The notes below the pieces were generated by a model. It made no database searches and had not been told where the DNA came from. It worked only from the letters and a program-made list of their open reading frames with translations. Positions 35,996 through 46,600 of a stretch of DNA of 64,000 bases are shown piece after piece. Source of the DNA: Pseudomonadota bacterium (GTDB lineage Bacteria; Pseudomonadota; Gammaproteobacteria; Steroidobacterales; Steroidobacteraceae); assembly GCA_016704655.1 (NCBI GenBank), contig JADIZR010000004.1:1-64000 (forward strand), written 5' to 3'. The position numbers and the translations under genes are program-made. Position 1 is the stretch's first letter. Every line of letters starts with the position of its first letter.

Positions 35996-37363
35996 TCAAT
36001 CGCCGGCGATCGTCATCTCTTCGATGAGGATCGAACCGGTGCGGATGCCGCCGCGTACATCGATGTCGGACCCGACGTCGACGATCTTCTGATACATGTC
36101 CTTCAAGTGCCCGGCGATCGTGACCTCGTGCACGGGGTACTGGATCTGCCCGTTCTCCACCCAGAAGCCGCCCGCGCCGCGCGAATAATCGCCCGTCACG
36201 CCGTTCACGCCCTGCCCCATCAGCTCCGTGACGTACAGGCCGCGGTCCATCAGCGTCAGCATCTGGTCGAAGTCACGGCCGCGCCCGTGCACGAGCAGGT
36301 TGTGCGTGCCGCCCGCATTGCCTGTGGTGCGCAGCCCGAGCTTGCGCGCCGAGTACGTGCTCAGCACGTAACCCAGCAGCACGCCGGCCTCCACGAGTTC
36401 ACGATCGCGCGTCGTGACGCCTTCGTGATCGAACGGCGCGCTGGCCAGTGCCTTCAACAGGTGCGGCCGCTCCGAGAGCGCGAACCAGTCGGGAAACACG
36501 CGCTGGCCGGCGGCTTCGAGCAGGAACGAAGCGCGGCGGTACTGGCTGCCGCCACGGATTGCGCCGATGAAGTGCCCGATGAGTCCACGTGCGACGTCCG
36601 GTGAATACAGCACCGGCGCCTTCATGGTCGCCAGTTTGCGCGCGCCGAGCCGGCCGATGGTGCGCTCGCCCGCGCGGCGGCCGACGCTGGCTGCCGATTC
36701 GAGTTCACGCCAGTCGCGGACCGTGCTGTACCAGTAGTCACGCTCCATCTGCTCGCCTTCGGTGCCGAGCACCGAGCAGCTGATGCTGTGCACCGTGCCG
36801 GGATACGCGCCGAGGAAGCCCTGCGAATTGCCGAAGGCGCGCAGGCCGCGATGGGTGCTGACCGCAGCGCCTTCCGAATTGGTGATGCGCCTGGTATCGA
36901 CCGCCATCGCGGCGGCTTCGCACGCGATCGCCATGTCGCATGCGCGCTCCGGCGTTATCTCCCACGGGTGCGAGAGATCGAGCCCGGGCACGTCCCGCGC
37001 GAGATCCTGCTCATCGGGCAGGCCCGCGCACGGGTCCTCAGCCGTAAACTTCGCGATCGTGCAGGCCTTGGCCACGGTCTCACGCAGCGCGGCTGCACCG
37101 AGGTCCCCCGTGCTCGCGCTGCCTTTGCGCGTGCCGAAATACACGGTGACAGCCATGCCGCGGTCACGCTGGTACTCGATCGTCTCGACTTCACCGAGGC
37201 GCGCACTGACGCTCAGGCCCACGTCCATGCTGATGGCCGCTTCGGCCTGGCTCGCGCCCAGGGTGCGTGCCTCGGCCAGCGCGAGCTCGACGAGTGCGAG
37301 CAGGTCGGCGCCGTCGGCCGTCAGCATGGGGGAATGGTCCTTGGGGGCGACAGTCGTGCTCAT
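35996..37363 (-). CDS. pmbA: Metalloprotease PmbA/TldE
   Basis: 455 residues. Partner of TldD in a heterodimeric protease that cleaves unfolded peptides and processes some modified peptides such as microcin B17. Evidence: SQAEAAISMDVGLSVSARLG, GMAVTVYFGTRKGSASTGDL, ACEAAAMAVDTRRITNSEGA, SIGGSQYRR-type region and C-terminal GAGGFWVENGQIQYPVHEVT. As expected for TldE, the HExxxH zinc motif is absent; tldD lies about 4 kb away. Start ATG at 37363; 37327 is an alternative. Confidence 0.93.
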   Translation of the reverse strand: MSTTVAPKDHSPMLTADGADLLALVELALAEARTLGASQAEAAISMDVGLSVSARLGEVETIEYQRDRGMAVTVYFGTRKGSASTGDLGAAALRETVAKACTIAKFTAEDPCAGLPDEQDLARDVPGLDLSHPWEITPERACDMAIACEAAAMAVDTRRITNSEGAAVSTHRGLRAFGNSQGFLGAYPGTVHSISCSVLGTEGEQMERDYWYSTVRDWRELESAASVGRRAGERTIGRLGARKLATMKAPVLYSPDVARGLIGHFIGAIRGGSQYRRASFLLEAAGQRVFPDWFALSERPHLLKALASAPFDHEGVTTRDRELVEAGVLLGYVLSTYSARKLGLRTTGNAGGTHNLLVHGRGRDFDQMLTLMDRGLYVTELMGQGVNGVTGDYSRGAGGFWVENGQIQYPVHEVTIAGHLKDMYQKIVDVGSDIDVRGGIRTGSILIEEMTIAGD

Positions 37364-37465
37364 CGTGCGGCAGCGTCCGTGGTCGGGGCCTGTTGGCAGG
37401 CCTGCGATTCTAGCAGCGGTCCGGGCCTGCGCCCTGCGTGCTAGCATTCGCAAAAGGGCGGATTC

Positions 37466-38026
37466 ATGGCGCGCAAGCAGGCATTTCCCGGCGAATACGG
37501 CGGACAGCACGACGACGAGGCCGGTCGCGATGGCTTCGACGAAGGCCCGAGCAAGAGCGAACTCAAGCGGCAGGACCAGGAACTGCGCGCGATCGGCGTC
37601 GAGCTGGTCGGGTTGCCGCTGTCCGAGCTCGAGGCCATGGACCTGTCGGAGAGCCTCTACGACGCGGTCATGGCATGCCGCGGGATCACGGCCCACGGCG
37701 CCCGTCTCCGGCAGGAGATGTTCATCGCCAAGGTCATGCGCGGCGTGGACGTCGAACCCATCCGCGCCACCCTCGAACGGCGCGGCGAAATCGACCGCCA
37801 GCGGATCCGCCGCGAGCACGCGATCGAACAATGGCGTGAGCGCCTGATCGCGGACGAGCCCGCCGCCTGGACCGAACTCGCCGCGCAGATCGACCCGACG
37901 GGCCTGCAGCAGATCCGTTCGCTGGCCCGGCAGGCACGAGCCGAGCAGGCCGGTGCCCACCCGCCCGCCGCCGCCAGGCAACTGTTCCGCCGCCTCCGGG
38001 AAGCGCTCGATAAGCCTGCGATTTAG
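37466..38026 (+). CDS. yjgA: YjgA/DarP (DUF615) ribosome-associated protein
   Basis: 186 residues. SKSELKRQDQELRAIGVELV, LPLSELEAMDLSESLYDAVM and RLRQEMFIAKVMRGVDVEPI are diagnostic. The E. coli homologue associates with late 50S precursors. Divergent from pmbA with 102 bases between, the classical pmbA-yjgA arrangement. Basic C-terminal half. Confidence 0.92.
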   Translation: MARKQAFPGEYGGQHDDEAGRDGFDEGPSKSELKRQDQELRAIGVELVGLPLSELEAMDLSESLYDAVMACRGITAHGARLRQEMFIAKVMRGVDVEPIRATLERRGEIDRQRIRREHAIEQWRERLIADEPAAWTELAAQIDPTGLQQIRSLARQARAEQAGAHPPAAARQLFRRLREALDKPAI

Positions 38027-38057
38027 CGTTTTTCGCGGCCATCTGTACAATGACCCG

Positions 38058-38561
38058 GTGAAACCGCTCGTTGGCATCATCATGGGGTCCTCGTCCGACT
38101 GGGACACCCTGCAATACGCCGCCGAGATGCTCGAGCGACTGGGCGTCCCGCACGAGGTGCGCGTCGTCTCCGCGCACCGCACACCGGACCTCCTTTTCGA
38201 ATACGCCTCCACCGCGCGCGAGCGTGGCCTCAAGGTCATCATCGCGGGCGCCGGCGGCGCTGCACACCTGCCTGGCATGTGCGCGGCCAAGACCTCGCTG
38301 CCCGTGCTCGGCGTGCCGGTTCAGTCCAGGGCGCTGAACGGACTCGATTCGCTGCTCTCGATCGTGCAGATGCCCGCGGGCATTCCGGTCGCCACGCTCG
38401 CCATCGGCGTGGCCGGCGCCACCAACGCCGCGCTCCTGGCGGCAGCGATCCTGGCCAACGGGGACGAGAAGATTCGCGCGGCTGTCGACGCTTTTCGCGC
38501 GGCACAGACCGACAAGGTTCTCGCCCAGCCCGACCCTCGCAACCCGACGATCGCAACGTGA
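38058..38561 (+). CDS. purE: N5-carboxyaminoimidazole ribonucleotide mutase PurE
   Basis: 167 residues. VGIIMGSSSDWDTLQYAAEM, VVSAHRTPDLLFEYA, VIIAGAGGAAHLPGMCAAKT and GLDSLLSIVQMPAGIPVATL are the class I PurE signatures. The GTG at 38058 begins MKPLVGI and fits the family N-terminus better than upstream alternatives. TACAAT at 38046-38051 may be the -10 box. Overlaps purK by 4 bases (GTGA), so purEK form one operon. Confidence 0.95.
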   Translation: MKPLVGIIMGSSSDWDTLQYAAEMLERLGVPHEVRVVSAHRTPDLLFEYASTARERGLKVIIAGAGGAAHLPGMCAAKTSLPVLGVPVQSRALNGLDSLLSIVQMPAGIPVATLAIGVAGATNAALLAAAILANGDEKIRAAVDAFRAAQTDKVLAQPDPRNPTIAT

Positions 38562-39646
38562 AGATCGGCATCATCGGTGCGGGCCAGCTCGGACGCATGC
38601 TGGCCCTCGCGGGCTATCCGCTGGCACAGCAGTTTCGCTTTCTCGACAGCAGCGCGGATTCGCCCGGCGGCCAGGTCGCACCGATCATCACGGGTGCGTT
38701 CGACGATCCGCGCAGCCTCGAGCGGCTCGCGGCCGACGTCGACCTGGTCACCTACGAGTTCGAAAACGTGCCCGTCGCCGCGCTGCAGAAAGTCGCGGAG
38801 ACGCATCCCGTGTGGCCGCCCGTCGAGGCACTGCGCGTTTCGCAGGATCGCCTGCTCGAGAAGCAGCTGTTCTCGCAGCTGAAGATCCCGACACCTCCGT
38901 TCCGCACGGTGGATTCGCTCGAAGACCTGCGCGCTGCAGTCAAGGCGCTCGGATTACCCTGCGTGCTCAAGACGCGCCGGCTCGGCTACGACGGCAAGGG
39001 CCAGCGCTTCCTGCGCAAGCCCGGCGACCTCGAGCCCGCCTGGAATGCAATCGGCAACGTGCCGCTGATTCTCGAAGGCTTCGTCGACTTCGAACGCGAA
39101 GTGTCGATCGTCGGCGTGCGCAGCACGACGGGCGAAGTGCGCGCGTACCCGATCGTCGCCAATACGCACAAGGACGGCATCCTGCGCGTGACGCTGGCAC
39201 CGCACCGTCATCCCGACCTGCAGAAGGCGGCGGAGATCTGCCTCAAGCGCGTGCTGCGGCATTTCGAATACGCCGGCGTGCTGACCCTCGAGTTCTTCGT
39301 GGCCAGGGGCAGGCTGGTCGCCAACGAGATGGCGCCGCGCGTGCACAACTCCGGCCACTGGACCATCGAAGGTGCGGTCACGTCGCAGTTCGAAAACCAC
39401 CTGCGCGCGATCCTCGGACTGCCGCTCGGCGACACGAGCCCGTCGGGCCATTGCGCCATGATCAATTTCATCGGTGCGCTCCCCGAGCGCGATGCCATCC
39501 TCGCCCTGCCCGGAGTGCACTGGCACGATTACGGCAAGGAGCCGCGCCCGGGTCGCAAGATCGGCCACTGCACGGTCGTGGCGGCCAGCGCGGTCGAGCG
39601 CGACCGCCTGGTGCGCAAGGTCCTGCGCAGGATGTCGCCACGCTGA
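38558..39646 (+). CDS. purK: N5-carboxyaminoimidazole ribonucleotide synthase PurK
   Basis: 362 residues, ATP-grasp enzyme that carboxylates AIR with bicarbonate. KIGIIGAGQLGRMLALAGYP at the N-terminus, VTYEFENVPVAALQKVAETH, LGLPCVLKTRRLGYDGKGQR, NEMAPRVHNSGHWTIEGAVT and LHWHDYGKEPRPGRKIGH-type C-terminus are all present. Starts GTG within the purE stop codon. Confidence 0.95.
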   Translation: MKIGIIGAGQLGRMLALAGYPLAQQFRFLDSSADSPGGQVAPIITGAFDDPRSLERLAADVDLVTYEFENVPVAALQKVAETHPVWPPVEALRVSQDRLLEKQLFSQLKIPTPPFRTVDSLEDLRAAVKALGLPCVLKTRRLGYDGKGQRFLRKPGDLEPAWNAIGNVPLILEGFVDFEREVSIVGVRSTTGEVRAYPIVANTHKDGILRVTLAPHRHPDLQKAAEICLKRVLRHFEYAGVLTLEFFVARGRLVANEMAPRVHNSGHWTIEGAVTSQFENHLRAILGLPLGDTSPSGHCAMINFIGALPERDAILALPGVHWHDYGKEPRPGRKIGHCTVVAASAVERDRLVRKVLRRMSPR

Positions 39647-39757
39647 GGGCAGGTTTCCCGGCCCCGCCGCAAGGTCCGGCCGGGGTTATGTGACGGATCG
39701 CACGGTTTGGGCCCGGATCGGCTCCCGTATACTACCCGGAGGGGAATCGAGCACACG

Positions 39758-41083
39758 ATGTACCTGGAACACTTCAAGCTCAAGGAACTGCCGTTCCGGC
39801 TCAGCCCGGACCCGGCGTTCCTCTTTCTGAGCCAGATCCACTCCCGCGCCAAGGCGTACATGGAGTCCACGATCTGGTTCACGGACGGCTTTGTCGTTAT
39901 CACCGGCGAGATCGGCTCAGGCAAGACCACGCTGATCGAGTCGTTCCTCAAGGAAATCGACCAGGACGTCGTCGTCGCGCAGATCAACCAGACGCAGGTC
40001 TCGCCGATCGAGTTCCTGCAGGGCCTGCTCGCGCAGTTCGGCTTCAGCCCGTTCCGCATGCGCAAGGCCGAGCTGCTCGACACGCTCAACAACTTCCTGA
40101 TCGAGCAGCACGCGAACGGCCGCAAGGTGCTGCTGATCATCGACGAGGCGCAGAACCTCAGCAACAAGGTGCTGGAGGAAGTGCGCCTGCTCTCCGGCGT
40201 CGAAACGACCAAGGAAAAGGTGCTGCGCATCATCCTGGCGGGCCAGCCCGAGTTGCATGCAAAGCTCGATTCGGACGAACTCGTCCAGTTACGCCAGCGC
40301 GTGCGACTGCGCTTCCACCTGAGCGCGCTGACCGAGTCGGAGATGGGCGACTACATCCTCCATCGCCTCAGGGTGGCAGGGTCCGAGGACCGCGAAATCT
40401 TCGAGCCGGACACGTTTCCCCTGATCTTCCGCTACACGGGCGGCATCCCGCGCCTCACCAACACGCTTTGCGACACCTGCCTGCTCTCCGCTTTCGGCAG
40501 CAACCTCGAAAAAGTCGACGTCGAGATCGTGCGGCAGGTGATCGGCGAACTGCAGTGGCAGGAATATGCCGGGCGCACGCACACCGACCTGCCGGCGACC
40601 CGTCTCGACGATACTTCGCCACAACCGTGCCCGCCGGTGGGGCGCGTCGTGCTCTCCAAGCGGGGAGTCACGCTCGATCACGCGCTGCTCGTGCCCGGCC
40701 GCTTCATCGTCGGCCGCACCACCGACAACGACATGCAGATTGACAGCAAGTTTGTCAGCCGCCACCACATGCAGCTCGTCACCACCACCGACAACTGCTA
40801 CGTGGAAGACCTGAACAGCACGAACGGCGTTTTCCTGAATGGCAAGCGCGTCCGCCGGCACAAGCTGCAGGCGGGCGACGTCATCAAGCTGGGTATGCAC
40901 GAAGTCACGTATTCGCCACTGGACGTGCCAGTCGAGCCGAGCGACGAAACCCGCGCTACACGAACGACGGTGCTGCAGGATGCCGATGCCGATGCCGATT
41001 CGGATTCCGACGACGACGAGTCGGAGAACGACGACGAAGAGCAGGATGAGTCGTCCTACTCGTCGATTGCGCGCGGATCGTAG
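39758..41083 (+). CDS. ExeA/GspA-type AAA ATPase fused to an FHA domain, acidic tail
   Basis: 441 residues. N-terminal LKELPFRLSPDPAFLFLS is the ExeA entry motif; Walker A GEIGSGKTTLIESFL near residue 50 and Walker B VLLIIDEAQNLSNKVLEEV near 128; YTGGIPRLTNTLCDTCLLSA ends the AAA part. From about residue 300 an FHA domain follows (GRFIVGRTTDNDMQIDSKFV, SRHHMQLV, LNSTNGVFLNGKRVRRHKL), which binds phosphothreonine. The last 45 residues are highly acidic (DADADADSDSDDDESENDDE). TATACT at 39728-39733 is a likely -10. No secretion genes are adjacent, so the role is open; ATPases of this type load secretin assemblies or regulate surface functions. Confidence 0.85.
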   Translation: MYLEHFKLKELPFRLSPDPAFLFLSQIHSRAKAYMESTIWFTDGFVVITGEIGSGKTTLIESFLKEIDQDVVVAQINQTQVSPIEFLQGLLAQFGFSPFRMRKAELLDTLNNFLIEQHANGRKVLLIIDEAQNLSNKVLEEVRLLSGVETTKEKVLRIILAGQPELHAKLDSDELVQLRQRVRLRFHLSALTESEMGDYILHRLRVAGSEDREIFEPDTFPLIFRYTGGIPRLTNTLCDTCLLSAFGSNLEKVDVEIVRQVIGELQWQEYAGRTHTDLPATRLDDTSPQPCPPVGRVVLSKRGVTLDHALLVPGRFIVGRTTDNDMQIDSKFVSRHHMQLVTTTDNCYVEDLNSTNGVFLNGKRVRRHKLQAGDVIKLGMHEVTYSPLDVPVEPSDETRATRTTVLQDADADADSDSDDDESENDDEEQDESSYSSIARGS

Positions 41084-41274
41084 CCCGCCTGCGTGGTGCG
41101 GTAATCGCGCCGCTTCATCCAGAGCAACGCTCCCACGGTGACCAGCGCGCCGCCGGCGATGAACAGCAGGCTGTGCGGCGAACCCTGGACCCACCACGCC
41201 ACCGCGAAGCAGCCGAGTCCGGCTCCGACCGCCAGGTAAGGCAGGGTTTCGTACACTGGACGCGGCAGCCACAC
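41056..41274 (-). CDS. Small two-helix membrane protein
   Basis: 72 residues. Two hydrophobic segments (LPYLAVGAGLGCFAVAWWVQ and SLLFIAGGALVTVGALLWM) followed by a charged tail KRRDYRTTQAGYDPRAIDE. Unrecognised family. It lies 7 bases after tldD on the same strand direction and its 3' end overlaps the convergent ATPase gene by 28 bases, in a different frame. Plausible but unproven. Confidence 0.6.
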   Translation of the reverse strand: MWLPRPVYETLPYLAVGAGLGCFAVAWWVQGSPHSLLFIAGGALVTVGALLWMKRRDYRTTQAGYDPRAIDE

Positions 41275-41281
41275 GGCGGGA

Positions 41282-42787
41282 TCAGCCCGTACCGCCGACC
41301 GTCAGCGCGTCCACGCGCAGGGTAGGCTGGCCAACGCCTACCGGAACTTCCTGGCCTTCCTTGCCACAGGTGCCGACGCCGTCGTCGAGCTTGAGGTCAT
41401 TGCCGATCATCGAGACGCGGGTCATGACATCAGGGCCGTTGCCGATCAGCGTGGCGCCCTTCACCGGACGCGTGATCCGGCCGTTCTCTATCAGGTAGGC
41501 CTCGCTCGCCGAGAACACGAACTTGCCCGACGTGATGTCGACCTGGCCGCCGCCGAAATTGCGGCAATAGAGCCCCTTGCCGACCGAGGCGATGATTTCT
41601 TCCGGCGCATGCTGGCCGGGCAGCATGTAGGTATTGGTCATGCGCGGCAGCGTGAGCGCCGCAAAGCTCTCGCGCCGGCCGTTGCCCGTCGGCTTCACGC
41701 CCATGAGGCGCGCGTTGAGCTTGTCCTGCAGGTAGCCGCGCAGGACGCCGTCCTCGATCAGCGTGGTGCATTGCGTGGGCGTGCCTTCGTCATCGACGTT
41801 GAGCGAGCCGCGGCGAGCCGCGAGCGTGCCGTCGTCGACGATCGTGACGCCCCTGGCTGCAACCTGTTGCCCGATGCGCCCGCTGAACGCGGAGGTGCCC
41901 TTGCGGTTGAAGTCGCCTTCGAGGCCGTGCCCCACGGCTTCGTGCAGCAACACGCCGGGCCAGCCTGCGCCGAGCACGACGGTCATCGTGCCCGCCGGTG
42001 CAGGTACGGCTTCGAGATTGACCTGGGCCGTGCGCACGGCTTCCTTGACGAGCGCACGCCAGCGCTCCGAGACCAGGAATTCCGTATAGGCGAAACGCCC
42101 GCCGCCGCCGGCGTAACCCTGCTCGCGCCGACCGTCCTGTTCGATGATGACGCTGACGTTGAGCCGCACCAGCGGCCGCACGTCGCCGGCGAGCGTACCG
42201 TCGCTCGCCATGACGAGCACGATGTCGTGCGACGCCGAGAGGCTTGCCATCACCTGCGTGATGCGCGAATCGAGCGAGCGAGCTTCGCGGTCGATCTGCT
42301 CGAGCAGCTTGACCTTGTCATCGTCCGCCATCGTCTCGACCGGATCGACGGCCGAGTAGAGGCCGCGACCGCCCGTGGCATGCCAGGCCTGCACGCTGCC
42401 GCCCGCACCGGAACGCGAGATGGCGCGCGCGGCATGCGCCGCCTCGAGCAGCGCGGGCAGCATCACCTCGTCGGAATAGGCAAAGCCGGTCTTCTCACCG
42501 GCCAGTGCGCGCACACCCACGCCCTGCTCGATGCTGTGGGCGCCGTCCTTGACGATGCCGTCCTCGAGCGCCCACGACTCTTCGCGTGTGAGCTGGAAAT
42601 AGATGTCGGTGTAATCGACGGCGTGGCCCATCACGTCGCCGAGCACTGCAGCGACGCGGTCTTCGTCGAGTGCCGCCGGGCCGAGCAGCGCAGCACGTGC
42701 GACGTCGAGCGGGTCGCGAACGGTGACGCCGGCCGCAAGCGCGGCAGGTCTGGGAGCGAAAAGCGGCGGCGGAATGTGCGGTTTCAT
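41282..42787 (-). CDS. tldD: Metalloprotease TldD
   Basis: 501 residues. The zinc-binding HExxxH appears as LLHEAVGHGLEGDFNRKGTS near residue 282, with the conserved Cys further on. Other signatures are QLTREESWALEDGIVKDGAH, VGVRALAGEKTGFAYSDEVM and MTNTYMLPGQHAPEEII. Works with PmbA/TldE. ATG at 42787 overlaps the upstream nitrilase stop as ATGA, so it is in the rng-yhdP-nit-tldD chain. Confidence 0.95.
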   Translation of the reverse strand: MKPHIPPPLFAPRPAALAAGVTVRDPLDVARAALLGPAALDEDRVAAVLGDVMGHAVDYTDIYFQLTREESWALEDGIVKDGAHSIEQGVGVRALAGEKTGFAYSDEVMLPALLEAAHAARAISRSGAGGSVQAWHATGGRGLYSAVDPVETMADDDKVKLLEQIDREARSLDSRITQVMASLSASHDIVLVMASDGTLAGDVRPLVRLNVSVIIEQDGRREQGYAGGGGRFAYTEFLVSERWRALVKEAVRTAQVNLEAVPAPAGTMTVVLGAGWPGVLLHEAVGHGLEGDFNRKGTSAFSGRIGQQVAARGVTIVDDGTLAARRGSLNVDDEGTPTQCTTLIEDGVLRGYLQDKLNARLMGVKPTGNGRRESFAALTLPRMTNTYMLPGQHAPEEIIASVGKGLYCRNFGGGQVDITSGKFVFSASEAYLIENGRITRPVKGATLIGNGPDVMTRVSMIGNDLKLDDGVGTCGKEGQEVPVGVGQPTLRVDALTVGGTG

Positions 42788-43620
42788 GATTCCAGTCGGG
42801 GAGCGGTAACGGCGAGCCGGCGGTGCCCGACGGCAGGGAAATCCTGCCGCAACCGGCGCTGCCGCGCGAGGTCCAATTCTGCCGTGATCACGCCGGTTCC
42901 GCGCGGCAATCGGGCCAGGACCCGACCCCACGGCTCGACGATCATCGAGTCGCCGTGGGTTTCGCGCCCGCTCTCGTGGAATCCGGACTGCGCTGCCGCC
43001 ACCAGGTAGCAGAGGTTTTCGACCGCACGGGTGCGCAGCAGCAGTTCCCAGTGGGCACGGCCGGTGGGTACCGTGAAAGCAGACGGCAAAGTGAACCATT
43101 CGGCACCCTGCTGCAGCAGTTCGCGGAAGAGTTCGGGAAAGCGGACGTCGTAGCAGATCGCGAGGCCCAGCCGGCCCGCCGGCGTGTCGACCGTGACGAC
43201 TCCGGTGCCGGGACGCACCGCCCTCGATTCACGGTGGCTCTCGAGCTTGCCGGGCACGTCCACGTCGAACAGGTGGATCTTGTCGTAGCGCGCGACCTCG
43301 CGACCCGAGTCGTCGAAGACGAGGCACGCCGCCGCAACACGCGGCTCGTCCGGCAGCTGGAGCGGGATCGTGCCGCCGACGATCCAGAGGCTGTGCATGC
43401 GCGCCTGCTCCGCGAGGAACGCCTGGATCAGGCCGGAACCGTGAGCTTCGGCAATGGCGAGCTTGTCGGCTTCGCCACGCCCCATGAACGCGAAATTCTC
43501 CGGCAGCACGGAGATCACCGCGCCCTGCGCCCGGGCCTGCCGGAGCAGCTCGCCAGCGACAGCGAGATTGCGCGCCACGTTGGCGCAGGAAGTCATCTGG
43601 ATGGCAGCAACATTCCTCAC
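42784..43620 (-). CDS. Carbon-nitrogen hydrolase (nitrilase superfamily, Nit/deaminated-glutathione amidase-like)
   Basis: 278 residues. The catalytic triad is complete: Glu in VLPENFAFMG, Lys in YDKIHLFDVDVPG and Cys in LAICYDVRFPELFRELL. Wording matches the Nit1/YbeM-type amidases that clear deaminated glutathione. Start is GTG at 43620, overlapping the yhdP TGA as GTGA; its own stop overlaps tldD. The gene order yhdP-nit-tldD is conserved in gammaproteobacteria. Confidence 0.92.
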   Translation of the reverse strand: MRNVAAIQMTSCANVARNLAVAGELLRQARAQGAVISVLPENFAFMGRGEADKLAIAEAHGSGLIQAFLAEQARMHSLWIVGGTIPLQLPDEPRVAAACLVFDDSGREVARYDKIHLFDVDVPGKLESHRESRAVRPGTGVVTVDTPAGRLGLAICYDVRFPELFRELLQQGAEWFTLPSAFTVPTGRAHWELLLRTRAVENLCYLVAAAQSGFHESGRETHGDSMIVEPWGRVLARLPRGTGVITAELDLARQRRLRQDFPAVGHRRLAVTAPRLES

Positions 43621-46600
43621 CGTGAATTTTCCCCTTGCTTTTCGGCCGTCCCGACCGCCGCTCCGACACCGGCAGGCGCGGAGATTCGCTGCACGACCGG
43701 AGCAGCCCAGGAACCCGTCACATGGTAATAGGCCCGGGTGAGTCCCTGCAGCTGGTCCTTGAAAAGCTGTGACAGCACCAGCACGCCAGCGCCGATCACC
43801 GGCCCCGCCGCGAGCGCACCGGCGACCGCCAGGGGTCCGCTGGGATTGCCACTCACGACGATCGTCTGGTCGTAGTCTTCGGTTGCCAGGCCGGTGCGGC
43901 CCACGATTCCCATGTCGATCGCCGCACCCTTGAGCAGCAGATTCTGCGTGAACGCATTGCCCGCGCGCACTTCGAAATCGCCCTGCACACTGTTGAAGGC
44001 GAGGCCTTCGTCGGTGACGTCGCGGAAATCGAGCGCGAGTCGTCGTGGCAACTGCGTCACGCTGAACAGCCCCAGCATGCGGCCCGCACCCGGCTCGACG
44101 TCGCGCAGGCGGCCGTCCTCGAGCGACACGTGGAGCGTGCCGTTGAGGGTCTTGAGCACGTCCATCGACGGGCCGCCGGGCCACCAGAGATTCGCGGCGA
44201 ACCTGGCCTTGCTGGCGTCGATCGCGTCACGAAAGGCGAGCGCCTTCGCCGCGGCGCGAAAATCCGTGCTGGTCAACAGCACTTCGACGCGCGTCCGTGG
44301 CGCACCCTGCTCCATCCACCAGCTGCCATTGGCGATGAGGTCGAAGGCTGGCGACGACGTCGAGATCGAATCGAAGGTGAGCCCCCGCGGATCCCTCGAG
44401 ATCGCGGCAACCAGGCGGCCGAATTGCCGTGACTGCCAGGTGAAATCTGCGGCAACCGCGCTGATGGCCGGCAGCGTGCGCGGATCGATCTCCGCATTGG
44501 TCGCCGCTCTTGCAGCTGCCGCCGGGCTCGACTCCTCACGGGTCAGCTGCAGCCGTTTCATGTCGAGCACGATCGGGCGACCGCGCGTGAGATCGTCGGG
44601 AACGGTCACCTGGCCTTCGGCTTGCGGTCCCGTCACCGCGATCCGCCAGAGGTCGCCCTCGCTGCGCAGCTTCGCGATCACGTCGCGGAACTCGAAGCCG
44701 AAGACCGTTGCACGGTCGAGGTGGACGTCGACCGGGCCGAGCCAGTCCATCAGGCGCTGGCCGCCGATGCTCGTCGAACCCCCGGCAGGCCTGTTCGAGA
44801 GTGCGAGCCACTCGCCCAGGTCGAACTGCGGCCAGTCGCCGCTCACCAGCAGACCGGTCTGCGCTGGAAGCGTAACGGGTTGCGCATCAAAGCGCGCCGC
44901 GCCGCGATCAAGACGCCAGGCGCCATCCCGCGCGGCGAAACGCAGCTTCGCACGAGCGCTGCCCGACTCGAGCGTCACGTCGTTCACGCGCGAGCCGGGA
45001 ATCTCGAGACGCACGCGCGTTGGCCGTGTCTCGGGCGCGGCCTTGGCGAAAGGCCGGGGCGCCCGGATGACGAGTCCGCCCAGGTTGCTCGCGACATCGA
45101 AGGACAGCAGCCAGTCGCCACCGGCTCGCCGCTTTTCGATGTGGCCTTGCAACTCCCAGTTCGTCGCGCCGCCCATCGCGATGGTCGCTGGCAGGCCGAG
45201 GAATGCGGGCAGCCTGGCGCCACCCGCGCGGCCTTGCGCCTTCAGTTCCACCGCGGCTTCAACATCGCCGGAGGTATGGCCGGGGCTCGCGGCAAGCTCG
45301 AACGGGCCGTCGAGGATCGTGCCGCGCAGCCCCGCGGTCTTCACCTCGTAATTGTGCAGTTCGAAGGTGCCCGCGACGCGCTCGGCGGGCGCCCGCAGCG
45401 CAGGCAACGCGACGGTGACGCCGTCGAGCGTCACGCGCACGGTGTAGTCACGCGGCGGCGGCGGCGCCGGCATCGCGGCCAGCACTTCTGCCGAAATCAC
45501 CGGCAGCGAAAGCTGGACCTGGTACTGCGCCGGGCCGCTACCGGTGAGGCCCATGAATTGCTCGCCGATGATCGGCCCCAGCGGACTCGCCTGCACGTAC
45601 GCGAGCGCCCGCTGCAGATCGCCGCCAGCCTTGCCGTCGATCTCGAGGATCGGCGCCTTGTAATCAGCCATCAGGAAGCTGGTCTGCGACAGTTTCAGCC
45701 CGCCGAGTTCGCCGCCCGCAACGTCCGCTGCGATCGATGCGTTGTGAAATCTGACCGTGCCCGCCGCATTGACGATCGGCGCGAAACCCGGGTAGTAGTC
45801 GAGAGTCACGTTCGTCGCGTCGGCCGAGGCGGTGAAGTCACCTTCGCCGCCGCGGAACGGAAACTTCCGCACCGGCCCGCGGTAACTCAACCGGCCGTTC
45901 GTAGCCGTACCGCGGACGAAGGCACGATCGAGCCACGCAATCGTGCGCTCGCGCAAACGACCGACGGGCACGACTTGCGGCACCAGCGCGACGTCGACCT
46001 GGGGTACTTCGGCGATCAGCGTCAGGATCGGCGAGACGCCGGGCTTTTCGAAACTGACTTCGACGTCCACCTGCGCACGGCCCTGGCGGTGCAGGACCTG
46101 CGCACCCTTTGCGCCCGCAATCCAGACGGCACCTTCACGACGCCAGCCGCCATCCGCCGTGACGCGCAAGAGCTCCAGGGGTTGCCGGAACAGCCGCGGC
46201 CACTCGAACACGGGCTGGTCCGCGCGCAGTTCCAGCTTGCCCCGCTGGTCGTTGCCATCGAGCCTGAGCGAAACCCCGGAAAGGCCCGGGAAGCGGCCGA
46301 TGGGCTGGACACCGACGCTGACCAGGTTCGCCTGCACCGTGAACGTCGGCAGGATGCCGGCTCGCTCACGCTGCACGCTGGCTCGCAGCGTCTCCACTCG
46401 TCCGCGCGGCGCCAACCCGGCAAGACGATCGAATGACGTGGGCGCAAACGCGAGCACCAGTGGCCAGATCGAGGTCACATCGAGTGCGTCGACGTTCAGC
46501 TCGAGCCCGAAGCGCGTCACCGGCTTCCCTTGCCAGCGTCCCCAGACCTGCGTCCTGTCTGCCTCGCGCGACGTGCCCGGCTGTGCGCGCAGGTCCTGAA

